Made by a program: the position numbers and the translations under genes. DNA of 64,000 nt from an uncultured Collinsella sp. (lineage in GTDB: Bacteria > Actinomycetota > Coriobacteriia > Coriobacteriales > Coriobacteriaceae). Below the pieces are notes generated by a model. That model searched no databases. It had not been told where the DNA came from and saw nothing but the letters and a program-made list of their open reading frames with translations. Shown here piece by piece: positions 17,935 through 25,677 of this stretch. Each line of letters opens with the position of its first letter. Position 1 is the first letter of the stretch. The stretch spans positions 104,045 to 168,044 of the forward strand of contig CAKULD010000006.1 in the NCBI GenBank assembly GCA_934667065.1. Direction: 5' to 3'.

Positions 17935-19572
17935 ATGCAGCATATCGATCGGATTATCCGCTCCAAGAACGTCTTTACTGCCCAGGATGGCATCGATGCC
18001 GCCCGTGAGCTCGCGATTGCCATTGCGGGCGATCGTATCGTCGCGGTCGGTAAGCCCGATGACGTGATTGCCGCCGCGCCTGCCGCCACGCCGGTTATCG
18101 ACTACGGCGAGCAGTTTGTCTGCCCCGGTTTCCACGATGCGCACCTGCACTTCTTCCATACCTCGGTCGGCTCCTCGCCCTACATGCTCATGGATATGGG
18201 CACCTCTGAGGCAGCATTGGTGCAGCACGCGCTCGAGTTCTCCCAAGGTCTGCCCGATGACGCCTGGGTCGTGACCCAGGGCTGGCGCGATTACCGCTGG
18301 GATCCGCCTGAGCATCCTACTAAGGCATCGCTCGACGCCGCCTTCCCCGATCGCCCCTGCGTCATGTATTCGGGCGATGGACACACGTTGTGGCTTAACA
18401 GCCGCGCACTCGAGGCCCTCGGCGTGACGCGCGACAGTGAACCGCCAGCGGGCGGCAGCTATGACAAGGATGCAAACGGTGAGCTCACGGGTATCGCGCA
18501 CGAGGCGGCTGCCATGCAGCTGCTGCCGCGCTGCCTTGAGTGGCTGGGCGAGGACCGCATCGCGAGCGCTTACGCCGACCAAATGAAGCGCATGGCCGAG
18601 CAGGGCATCACCTCAATCTGCGACATGTCGCTCATGCCCATGCCGGGCTGCGACTTTATTCGCGACGATGTCTACGACAAGCTGCAGGCCGCCGGCAAGC
18701 TGGGCATCCGCGCCCATCTATTCCCCACGCTGCTGGATGACCAGTCGCGCTTGGAGGAGCTGCAAGCCCGCTACACGAACAATGCGCTGCTCTCGGCGCC
18801 GGGCTTTAAACAGTTCTTCGATGGCGTATCGAGCGAACATACGGCGTATCTCACCGAGCCCTATACCAACCCGCGTTTCCCGGGTGACCAGGGTCGTCTG
18901 ACGGTTCCTGCCGAGCGCATGCGCAAGCTAGTTCTGGCGGCAGCAGAGCGCGGCCACACCGTGCGCATCCACGTCATCGGCGACGGTGCCATCCACGCTG
19001 CACTCGATATCTTCGAAGAAGCGGTCAAGCTTTACGGCCTGCCCCAGCGCGGCCACAACACGCTTGAGCATCTGGAGAATCTCCTACCTGAGGACATCGA
19101 TCGTCTGCGCAAGCTCAATGTCATTGCCTCGAGCCAGCCCTGCCACATCACGCTCGATCCGGGCGGTCCGGAGCGCGACCTGGGTCTGGAGCGTAGCCGC
19201 ATCATGTGGCCGTTTGCAACCTACAAACAGCGCGGCATCCGCCAAGCCTTCGGCACCGATAGCCCCATCACGGCGGTTACCAGCATGAACGTGCTCTACA
19301 CGGCCATCACGCGCCAAGACCCCCGCAGCCACTGGCCCGAGGGCGGCTGGCTCCCCAGCGAGCGCATCGACGCGGCCACGGCCCTGCGCAACTACACCCT
19401 GGGCAGCGCCTACGCAGCGGGCGACGAGCAAAACCTCGGCAGCCTGGAGCCCGGCAAATACGCCGACCTGGTAGTCCTGGACCAAAACCCACTCACCATC
19501 GACCCCCAAGAGCTCCAAACCACCAAAGTCCAAGCCACCTACCTAGCCGGCAACCTCATCTACGAACGCTAG
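17935..19572 (+). CDS. YtcJ-like metal-dependent amidohydrolase
   Basis: This protein of about 545 residues belongs to the amidohydrolase superfamily, YtcJ/Amidohydro_3 branch. It has an N-terminal beta-sandwich region followed by the metal motif CPGFHDAHLHFF (HxH), then HGVIGD-like RIHVIGDGAIH, and ends with the FGTDSPI aspartate segment and GSLEPGKYADLVVLDQNPL. The start is uncertain: ATGs at 17923, 17929 and 17935 are all in frame, and 17935 has the best upstream GGGGA. It is divergent from the M20 gene across 168 bases, so the two hydrolases may share control. Members of this branch act on varied amides or imides; the substrate cannot be predicted. Confidence 0.85.
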   Translation: MQHIDRIIRSKNVFTAQDGIDAARELAIAIAGDRIVAVGKPDDVIAAAPAATPVIDYGEQFVCPGFHDAHLHFFHTSVGSSPYMLMDMGTSEAALVQHALEFSQGLPDDAWVVTQGWRDYRWDPPEHPTKASLDAAFPDRPCVMYSGDGHTLWLNSRALEALGVTRDSEPPAGGSYDKDANGELTGIAHEAAAMQLLPRCLEWLGEDRIASAYADQMKRMAEQGITSICDMSLMPMPGCDFIRDDVYDKLQAAGKLGIRAHLFPTLLDDQSRLEELQARYTNNALLSAPGFKQFFDGVSSEHTAYLTEPYTNPRFPGDQGRLTVPAERMRKLVLAAAERGHTVRIHVIGDGAIHAALDIFEEAVKLYGLPQRGHNTLEHLENLLPEDIDRLRKLNVIASSQPCHITLDPGGPERDLGLERSRIMWPFATYKQRGIRQAFGTDSPITAVTSMNVLYTAITRQDPRSHWPEGGWLPSERIDAATALRNYTLGSAYAAGDEQNLGSLEPGKYADLVVLDQNPLTIDPQELQTTKVQATYLAGNLIYER

Positions 19573-19592
19573 CCTCACACATCCCACCCATC

Positions 19593-19659
19593 AGTTGCGG
19601 TGAAATATGGACTAAATAACGCCTCAACAGCCAAAAACAGTCCATATTCCACCGCAACT
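19593..19659. repeat. AGTTGCGGTGAAATA inverted-repeat element, copy 1
   Basis: AGTTGCGGTGAAATATGGACT pairs with AGTCCATATTCCACCGCAACT (20 of 21) around a 25-base centre. Further copies lie at 45757-45821 and 47563-47629. The centres vary while the arms are conserved. Confidence 0.85.
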
Positions 19660-19661
19660 TA

Positions 19662-19695
19662 AAAGGGGCACGTTCCAGCAACGTGCCCCTTTCTT
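19662..19695 (+). terminator. Intrinsic terminator after the YtcJ-like gene
   Basis: AAAGGGGCACGTT pairs perfectly with AACGTGCCCCTTT around CCAGC, followed by CTTG. It starts three bases after repeat copy 1. Confidence 0.7.
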
Positions 19696-19724
19696 GTACA
19701 TCCCATCCGCATCGCCATTTTGCT

Positions 19725-19939
19725 GCACTGACTTTTCTGAATGCCGGGCCCGAATAAGTTACCCAGCTCCCGGGGCGGACCGGAGGGCATGAAGTTTGTC
19801 GCGAGTTCCGCACGCAAAGGAAAGCACTTAATGTGCTTTCCGTCTTGCGCAGGACTGTAGAGCAGCAAACTTCATGCCCTCCGGTCCGCCCCGGGAGCCG
19901 CGCACAAGTTATCCCCCGGCATTCAGAAAATCTAAGTGC
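19725..19939. repeat. 215-nt long-stem hairpin element upstream of groES
   Basis: The outer stem pairs GCACT with AGTGC, then 16 perfect pairs (19733-19748 with 19915-19930), an internal loop, then 33 perfect pairs (19765-19797 with 19866-19898), and an apical hairpin with GGAAAGCAC/GTGCTTTCC. The internal loop carries AAGTTACCC on one side and AAGTTATCC on the other, in the same orientation rather than complementary. No open reading frame or T-run accompanies it. Together with repeat copy 1 and the terminator it fills most of the 495 bases before groES. Its nature is unknown: a MITE-like element or a structured RNA. Confidence 0.85.
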
Positions 19940-20025
19940 CAAAAAATAAGATTTTTTGACTCTGTGTTGTATAACCCGCCATTCGTGGGTACCATTCATC
20001 GCGTACGCAAACGAAGTAGGGAAAC

Positions 20026-20046
20026 CCGCACGGTTCAATCGTGCGG
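20026..20046 (+). promoter_or_regulatory. Hairpin in the groES leader
   Basis: CCGCACG and CGTGCGG form a perfect 7-bp stem around GTTCAAT, five bases before the AAGGAGG ribosome site. No CIRCE (TTAGCACTC...GAGTGCTAA) or HAIR sequence is visible upstream, so heat control may act by another route. Confidence 0.45.
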
Positions 20047-20067
20047 CCCAAAAAGGAGGAAACAAGT

Positions 20068-20361
20068 ATGTCGTCTTTGAAGCCGCTTGCAGATCGCGTC
20101 CTGGTCAAGCCCGACGAGGCCGAGCAGAAGACCGCTTCTGGTCTGTACATCGCCAGCAACGCTCAGGAGAAGCCGCAGCGCGGCACCATCGTTGCCGTTG
20201 GCGCTGGCAAGGTCAACGACAAGGGCGAGCGCATCCCCATGGACGTCCAGGTTGGCGACGTCGTCATCTACGGTAAGTTCGGTGGCAACGAGGTCAAGGT
20301 CGACGGCGAGAAGTATCTGCTGATGCGCGCCGACGACATCTACGCCGTCGTCGAGGCCTAG
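20068..20361 (+). CDS. groES: Co-chaperonin GroES
   Basis: This 97-residue GroES forms the heptameric lid of the GroEL folding chamber. It begins SLKPLADRVLVKPDEAEQKT, has the mobile-loop region TASGLYIASNAQEKPQRG, and ends DDIYAVVEA. ATG 20068 follows AAAAAGGAGG. It is followed after 96 bases by groEL in the usual bicistronic order. Confidence 0.98.
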   Translation: MSSLKPLADRVLVKPDEAEQKTASGLYIASNAQEKPQRGTIVAVGAGKVNDKGERIPMDVQVGDVVIYGKFGGNEVKVDGEKYLLMRADDIYAVVEA

Positions 20362-20457
20362 TCTCGTCAGAATCTCTGATTCGTCTTTGAACGCGGTCGC
20401 CGCATAGGACTCGGAAGCGGCGACGCGAGTCATATTTCTTTTGGAGGATTACCTACC

Positions 20458-22095
20458 ATGGCAAAGAACATTACGTTCAACACCGATGCCCGCGCTAAGC
20501 TCGCCAAGGGCGTCAACACTCTGGCCGACGCCGTTACCGTCACCATGGGCCCCAAGGGCCGCTACGTTGCCCTGCAGCGCACGTTCGGTGCTCCGACCAT
20601 CACCAACGACGGCGTTTCCGTCGCCAAGGAGATTGAGCTCGAGGACAACATCGAGAACATGGGCGCTCAGCTGGTGAAGGAGGTCGCCACCAAGACCAAC
20701 GACACCGTGGGTGACGGCACCACCACTGCAACCCTGCTCGCTCAGGCTATCGTCAACGACGGCCTGCGCAACGTCGCCGCTGGTGCTAACCCGCTGGCCA
20801 TCCGTCGCGGCATCGACAAGGCCGTCAACGCCGCCGTCGCCGAGATGAAGAAGCAGGCCAAGCCGGTCGAGACCAAGGAGCAGATCGCTTCCGTCGGTAC
20901 CATCTCCGCTGGTGACCCCGAGGTCGGCGAGAAGATCGCTGAGGCCATGGAGGTCGTGGGCAAGGACGGCGTCATCACCGTCGAGGATTCCCAGACGTTC
21001 GACATCCAGATCGACACCGTCGAGGGCATGCAGTTTGACAAGGGCTATGTCTCCGCCTACTTCGTCACGGACAACGACCGCATGGAGGCCGTGATGAAGG
21101 ATCCGTACATCCTCATCACCGACCAGAAGATCTCCAGCGTCCAGGACATCATGCCCGTGCTCGAGGCTGTCCAGCGCGCCGGCCGTGGCCTGCTCATCAT
21201 CGCTGAGGACATCGATGGCGAGGCTCTGCCCACCCTCGTCCTCAACAAGATTCGTGGCGCCCTCAACGTCTGCGCCGTCAAGGCTCCGGGCTACGGCGAT
21301 CGCCGCAAGCGCATCCTCGAGGATATCGCCGTCCTTACCGGTGGCCAGGCAGCTCTCGACGAGCTGGGCGTGAAGGTCGCTGACATCACCGCCGATATGC
21401 TCGGTACCGCTAAGTCCGTCACCATCTCCAAGGACAACACCGTCGTCGTCGGCGGCGCTGGCTCCAAGGAGGCCATCGACGCCCGCATCGCTCAGATCAA
21501 GGGCGAGATGGAGAACACCACCTCTGACTTCGACCGTGAGAAGCTCCAGGAGCGCCTGGCCAAGCTCTCCGGTGGCGTTGCCGTCATCAAGGTCGGCGCC
21601 GCTACCGAGTCCGAGCTCAAGGAGATCAAGCACCGCGTCGAGGATGCCCTGCAGGCTACCCGCGCTGCTGTCGAGGAGGGTATTGTCGCCGGTGGCGGCG
21701 TCGCCTTCATGGACGCCGTGCCCGCGCTCGACGCTGTCGAGATCGATGATCCCGAGGAGAAGATCGGCGTCGACATCGTCAAGAAGGCTCTGACCGCTCC
21801 GGTCGCCACCATCGCCAAGAACGCTGGCTTTGAGGGCGCTGTCGTGGTCGACAAGGTTGCCGAGCTGCCCGCTGGCCAGGGTCTCAACTCTGCCAACGGC
21901 GAGTGGGGCGACATGATCGAGATGGGCGTCCTCGACCCCGTCAAGGTCAGCCGTGTCACCCTGCAGAACGCTGCTTCTGTCGCCAGCCTGATTCTCATCA
22001 CCGAGGCTACTGTCTCCGATGTGCCCAAGAACACTCAGCTTGAGGACGCTATCGCTGCTGCTACCGCTGGTCAGCAGGGCGGCGGTATGTACTAA
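20458..22095 (+). CDS. groEL: Chaperonin GroEL
   Basis: This 545-residue chaperonin has the ATP-site motif VGDGTTTATLLAQAIV near residue 85 and the C-terminal GGGMY tail (AGQQGGGMY). The length is normal. It is cytoplasmic and works with GroES to fold proteins. ATG 20458 follows TTTGGAGG. A strong terminator lies 80 bases after the stop. A long open frame on the opposite strand is a composition artefact. Confidence 0.99.
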   Translation: MAKNITFNTDARAKLAKGVNTLADAVTVTMGPKGRYVALQRTFGAPTITNDGVSVAKEIELEDNIENMGAQLVKEVATKTNDTVGDGTTTATLLAQAIVNDGLRNVAAGANPLAIRRGIDKAVNAAVAEMKKQAKPVETKEQIASVGTISAGDPEVGEKIAEAMEVVGKDGVITVEDSQTFDIQIDTVEGMQFDKGYVSAYFVTDNDRMEAVMKDPYILITDQKISSVQDIMPVLEAVQRAGRGLLIIAEDIDGEALPTLVLNKIRGALNVCAVKAPGYGDRRKRILEDIAVLTGGQAALDELGVKVADITADMLGTAKSVTISKDNTVVVGGAGSKEAIDARIAQIKGEMENTTSDFDREKLQERLAKLSGGVAVIKVGAATESELKEIKHRVEDALQATRAAVEEGIVAGGGVAFMDAVPALDAVEIDDPEEKIGVDIVKKALTAPVATIAKNAGFEGAVVVDKVAELPAGQGLNSANGEWGDMIEMGVLDPVKVSRVTLQNAASVASLILITEATVSDVPKNTQLEDAIAAATAGQQGGGMY

Positions 22096-22175
22096 GGCCG
22101 ACAAGGTCTAGAACTCCCACCGGGAATCCGGGGGCGGGACGGGGGCTTCTCTCCGGAACGTCCTCGGTTAGATTG

Positions 22176-22222
22176 GGACCCCTTGTCCTGCTCCTTTGGA
22201 GCCGCGGACAAGGGGTCCTTTT
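22176..22222 (+). terminator. Intrinsic terminator of groES-groEL
   Basis: GGACCCCTTGTCC pairs perfectly with GGACAAGGGGTCC around 17 bases, followed by TTTT. Confidence 0.9.
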
Positions 22223-22288
22223 CGTATTCACTTTGGGTCGAGCGACTAATGTGCGCCAAATGGATAAACCGAATATATTGAGCTAATT

Positions 22289-22320
22289 AATATTCTACTA
22301 CCAAATAGTAGTAAAATATT
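22289..22320. promoter_or_regulatory. Palindromic operator-like site before the toxin-antitoxin-like pair
   Basis: AATATTcTACTAC and GTAGTAaAATATT form a 13-base inverted repeat with one mismatch around CAAATA. It lies 20 bases before the first gene, in a locally AT-rich stretch. This is the usual place for an autoregulatory ribbon-helix-helix operator. Confidence 0.65.
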
Positions 22321-22340
22321 AACGTAACGATTGGAGGCTC

Positions 22341-22607
22341 ATGGTCCAGATACACCCGAGAGTCCATGAACGACACCCTGAGCTTGATGACGAAGATGTC
22401 GAGGCGGCGTGGGAGAACTATTGCTTCGCAGCCGTTCGTATACCCGGGGAACGCGAGATGCGAACTGGTTATGACTTGCGGGGTCGGTATGTTGAGATGG
22501 TCGGTGTTCTCCTGGCAGATGGCGCATGGCTTGTCTACCACGCCATGACGCCACCGAGCAAGAAGACGCTGAAAGAGATCGAGAATGCACGAAGGAGAGG
22601 TTACTGA
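22341..22607 (+). CDS. Small toxin-like protein, first gene of a putative type II TA pair
   Basis: This 88-residue protein reads HPELDDEDVEAAWENYCFAA, then a strand-rich core (YVEMVGVLLADGAWLVYHAM) and TPPSKKTLKEIENARR. The pattern, an alpha segment followed by strands ending in YHAMTPP.K, resembles small BrnT- or DUF4258-like toxins of actinobacteria as I recall them; no catalytic residues can be assigned with certainty. ATG 22341 follows TTGGAGG. Its stop overlaps the next start by one base (TGATG), and a palindrome lies just upstream. The order is toxin first, antitoxin second, as in BrnTA and HigBA. Confidence 0.6.
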   Translation: MVQIHPRVHERHPELDDEDVEAAWENYCFAAVRIPGEREMRTGYDLRGRYVEMVGVLLADGAWLVYHAMTPPSKKTLKEIENARRRGY

Positions 22608-22888
22608 TGGAGTACAGGCTCGCAAATGGAACTGCAATCACAGATGAGGATATCGAGCGTGAATGCGCTGAATATGAATCTGGTTCTTGGACGGGGAGTC
22701 TGACAAACCTCCGCGTCGGTCGACCCAGGCTTTCCGATGGAGAGGCCAACGCCAACCTGTCTTTCAAGTGTCCGAAAACGGGAGCAGACCTCATCGAGAG
22801 GGCAGCTGCCGCGTGTGGGATGCGGAAGTCCGAGTTCCTGCGCTCGGCTGCAATCGAGAAGGCCGAGGAGATTCTCAGGTCGGCATAG
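22607..22888 (+). CDS. Ribbon-helix-helix antitoxin-like protein
   Basis: A 93-residue protein. The N terminus (LANGTAITDEDIERECAEYE) looks like a toxin-binding helix. It is followed by VGRPRLSDGEANANLSFKCP, a strand resembling the start of CopG/RHH DNA-binding domains, and by two helices (GADLIERAAAACGMRKSEFLRSAAIEKA). This layout fits an RHH antitoxin that binds the palindrome upstream. ATG 22607 shares a base with the previous stop codon and follows AAGGAGAGG. Function is inferred from fold pattern and context only. Confidence 0.6.
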   Translation: MEYRLANGTAITDEDIERECAEYESGSWTGSLTNLRVGRPRLSDGEANANLSFKCPKTGADLIERAAAACGMRKSEFLRSAAIEKAEEILRSA

Positions 22889-22954
22889 CTATGCACCGTT
22901 CTGTCCCTGACGCATTCCTGGAACGTTTCCCTTCAGAAATTACCCTTGGCGTAC

Positions 22955-22982
22955 TTGTGCCTTTCTTTCCTCGTGCTACACT
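22955..22982 (+). promoter_or_regulatory. Predicted promoter of the riboflavin transport operon
   Basis: TTGTGC and TACACT are separated by 16 bases, about 10 bases before the FMN aptamer. Confidence 0.45.
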
Positions 22983-22992
22983 TTTCCTTGCT

Positions 22993-23178
22993 GTTTCAGG
23001 GCGGGGTGGAATTCCCCACTGGCGGTAAATCGGGCGGTGTCAAAGGGGCGCCGTGGCGCAGGCGAGGTGCTTGCGGCCGAGCCGATGAGTCCGCGACCCG
23101 TGTGTGCGTTGGTTCGCATGCCGGCTGAACTGGTGAGATCCCAGTACCAACGGTTAGAGTCCGGATGAAAGAGGCAGG
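22993..23178 (+). promoter_or_regulatory. FMN riboswitch (RFN element)
   Basis: The conserved blocks of the RFN aptamer are present in order: GGGGTGGAATTCCCCACTGG with CGGTAAA, GAGTCCGCGACCC-type sequence in the middle, then AACTGGTGAGATCCCAGTACC, AACGGTTAGAGTCCGGATGA and AAGAGG. It lies directly before ribU and ends at that gene's ribosome site, GGCAGGTGAT. Because the 3' end of the aptamer abuts the start, control of translation start is likelier than termination. High FMN should switch off the importer. Confidence 0.93.
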
Positions 23179-23185
23179 TGATCTT

Positions 23186-23776
23186 ATGTCTGAACAGTCG
23201 CAGCATATCCATTTTGAGAACACGAATAGGTGGAGCACCAAACAGCTCGTTACCATGGCGCTGATGTGTGCTTTGGGCGCTCTATTTATGTATGTGCAGC
23301 TGCCCATCCTTCCTTCGGCGCCGTTTTTGACGTATGACCCGTCGCTGGTGCCGGCGATGGTGTGCGGATTTGCGTATGGCCCTGGTGCTGGTACTGCTGT
23401 TGCCGCCATGGCGATTGTCATCCATGCGCTCACCACGGGTGACTGGGTCGGCGCGCTTATGAACCTGGTCGCCACGCTGGGCTATATTCTGCCTGCGGCG
23501 ATCGTCTACCAGAAGATGCATACCTACAAGGGTGCCGTGATTGGCCTGGTGCTTGGCGTTATTGCCGCTACGGCGCTGTCTATGGTGGCAAACCTGACCA
23601 TTGGCGTTTGGTTCTGGTATGGCTCGATCGATGTGATCCTGCCGCTTATGATTCCCGCCGTGCTACCGTTCAACCTCATCAAGACCGTGCTCAACTCGGT
23701 GTTGACGCTGGCGGTGTATAAGGCAGTCTCGAACCTCATCACGCCCAAGAAGGACCAGGTCAAAGGCCGCGCATGA
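23186..23776 (+). CDS. ribU: Riboflavin ECF transporter substrate-binding subunit
   Basis: This 196-residue membrane protein with about six spans belongs to the ECF S-component family. Assignment as RibU rests on the FMN riboswitch directly upstream plus the family-like SWSTKQLVTMALMCALGALF-type N terminus, where the segment KQLVTMALMCALGAL matches S components, and the AFLTYDPSLVPAMVCGFAYGPG-like PFLTYDPSLVPAMVCGF segment. ATG 23186 is used; an earlier ATG at 23165 lies inside the riboswitch. The stop overlaps the next start (ATGA), so translation is coupled to the ATPase. Confidence 0.92.
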   Translation: MSEQSQHIHFENTNRWSTKQLVTMALMCALGALFMYVQLPILPSAPFLTYDPSLVPAMVCGFAYGPGAGTAVAAMAIVIHALTTGDWVGALMNLVATLGYILPAAIVYQKMHTYKGAVIGLVLGVIAATALSMVANLTIGVWFWYGSIDVILPLMIPAVLPFNLIKTVLNSVLTLAVYKAVSNLITPKKDQVKGRA

Positions 23777-25677
23777 TTGAGTGTCGGGGTGTTTCCTTTA
23801 GCTATGACGGTGCTTCACCGGTGCTCAACGGTGTCGATCTAAACATCGAGGATGGCGAGTTTTTCTGCATTCTTGGTGGCAACGGGTCGGGCAAGTCGAC
23901 CTTTGCCAAGCACCTGAACGCGCTGCTGCAACCCGATGCGGGAACGGTGCGCGTCAACGGCATGGACGCGTCCGACCCCGAGCTGGTCTATGACATTCGC
24001 TCGACTGCGGGCATGGTGTTTCAGAATCCCGACGACCAGCTTGTGGCGACGCTTGTCGAGGACGATGTTGCCTTTGGCCCCGAAAACCTTGGGGTCGAAT
24101 CGGCCCAGATAGCGCAGCGTGTGCGCGAGGTGCTGAAGGCCGTGGGTCTGGTGGGCTTTGAGCGCCACGAGACCCACGCGCTCTCGGGCGGCCAAAAGCA
24201 GCGTGTGGCGCTTGCTGGCGTGCTTGCCATGGAGCCGCGCGTGCTTATCTTGGACGAGGCATCCTCGATGCTCGATCCGCGCGGACGCAAGGGTCTCATG
24301 AAGGCCTGCCACGCGCTGCACGATCGCGGCATGACGATCGTGATGATTACGCACTTTATGGAAGAAGCCGCCGAGGCGGATCGCGTCGCGGTGTTCCGGG
24401 CGGGGCGCGTCGCCATGCTCGGTACGCCCGAGGAGATCTTGACGCGGGCGGACGAACTCGCGCGGCTCAACTTGGACATACCGGCGTCGTGCTGTCTGGG
24501 CAGGGCACTCCGTGCGAAGGGCGTGCCCGTTTGCGCACAGGTGCGCGAGGCGGACATGGTCGCCGAGATCTCGCGAGTTTATGTCGAGCAGGATGGGGCG
24601 GACGCTGCGGTGCACCCCGTGCCACCGCGTTCGGATGCCGCCGTCGGCGATTCCGTCGTGACCGATGGGCCCGACGTCTCGGATCCCGTTATCGAGCTTT
24701 CCCATGTTTCGTACAGCTATTCGCTGAGCGCCCGCGAACGTCGTCGCTGGCACAAGCGCTCGGCTGTCGAGGGTGCATCGACCAAGCAGGCCCTTTGGGG
24801 GAACGACCCCAGTAGCCCGTGGGCATTGCGCGATGTTTCGCTGACGGTGTGTCGTGGCGAGTTTCTGGGCTTGGCGGGTCATACCGGTTCGGGCAAGTCG
24901 ACACTGGTCCAGCATCTCAACGGCCTGATCCGTCCCCAGGAGGGATCCGTTCGCGCGTTGGGGTTCAATCTGTCATACAAGAAAGACGCCGCTGCGGTTA
25001 AGGCAAAGGTCGGCGTAGTGTTTCAGTATCCCGAGCGTCAGCTGTTCGCCGAGACCGTGGCGCAGGACGTGGCATTTGGTCCGCATAACCTTGGTCTGCC
25101 GCAGGATGAGGTCGACCGCCGCGTCGAGTCATCGCTTGCGCGCGTGGGCCTCGATCTGGCCACGGTGGGCGATAAGAGCCCCTTTGAGCTCTCGGGCGGG
25201 CAGCAGCGCCGCGTGGCGTTTGCCGGCGTGCTCGCCATGGAGCCCGAGGTCCTGGTGCTCGATGAGCCCATGGCGGGTCTCGATCCGGCGGCGCGCAGGG
25301 ATTTCCTGGAGCTCATTGATCGGCTTCACCGCGAGGGCCTGACTGTCGTTATGGTCTCGCACAGCATGGATGACCTGGCCAATTGCTGCGACCGTATCGT
25401 CGTGATGAACGAGGGCGCGGTGTTTGCCGAGGGCACGCCCGCACAGGTGTTTGCGCATGCCGATGAGCTCAAGTCGATCGGCTTGGGTGTTCCCGCTGCC
25501 CAGCGTATGGCGCTGGCGCTTGCGGAGGCCGGCGTGCCGCTGCGTCGCGGCGGGCTCTATACGGTTGGGTCGCTGGCCGACGAGTTGGCGGACCTGCTGA
25601 TCGGTCGCTCGGATGGCGTTTCGAGTGCCGTGGGCAAGGCCAAATTCGAGACGGTCGCGCGAGAGGAGGGCTGCTAA
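23773..25677 (+). CDS. ecfA: Fused double ECF ATPase (EcfA-EcfA')
   Basis: This 634-residue protein has two ABC ATPase domains in one chain. Domain 1 has Walker A GGNGSGKST (35-43), LSGGQKQRVALAG and the Walker B form LDEASSMLDP; domain 2 has Walker A GHTGSGKST (369-377), LSGGQQRRVAFAG and LDEPMAGLDP. These correspond to EcfA1- and EcfA2-type halves that are usually separate genes of about 280 residues. A linker of roughly 70-80 residues joins them. The gene overlaps ribU by four bases and ecfT by one base. The energy-coupling module therefore sits in the same operon as RibU and under the FMN riboswitch. Confidence 0.93.
   Translation: MIECRGVSFSYDGASPVLNGVDLNIEDGEFFCILGGNGSGKSTFAKHLNALLQPDAGTVRVNGMDASDPELVYDIRSTAGMVFQNPDDQLVATLVEDDVAFGPENLGVESAQIAQRVREVLKAVGLVGFERHETHALSGGQKQRVALAGVLAMEPRVLILDEASSMLDPRGRKGLMKACHALHDRGMTIVMITHFMEEAAEADRVAVFRAGRVAMLGTPEEILTRADELARLNLDIPASCCLGRALRAKGVPVCAQVREADMVAEISRVYVEQDGADAAVHPVPPRSDAAVGDSVVTDGPDVSDPVIELSHVSYSYSLSARERRRWHKRSAVEGASTKQALWGNDPSSPWALRDVSLTVCRGEFLGLAGHTGSGKSTLVQHLNGLIRPQEGSVRALGFNLSYKKDAAAVKAKVGVVFQYPERQLFAETVAQDVAFGPHNLGLPQDEVDRRVESSLARVGLDLATVGDKSPFELSGGQQRRVAFAGVLAMEPEVLVLDEPMAGLDPAARRDFLELIDRLHREGLTVVMVSHSMDDLANCCDRIVVMNEGAVFAEGTPAQVFAHADELKSIGLGVPAAQRMALALAEAGVPLRRGGLYTVGSLADELADLLIGRSDGVSSAVGKAKFETVAREEGC

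Noticed and set aside
19940..20067. CIRCE or HAIR element before groES
   Set aside because: Neither TTAGCACTC/GAGTGCTAA nor CTTGAGT/ACTCAAG is present; only a small leader hairpin is seen.
20449..22104. 551-codon open frame antisense to groEL
   Set aside because: It is a shadow of the strongly biased groEL codon use, with low-complexity Asp/Leu/Gly/Val sequence and no family features.
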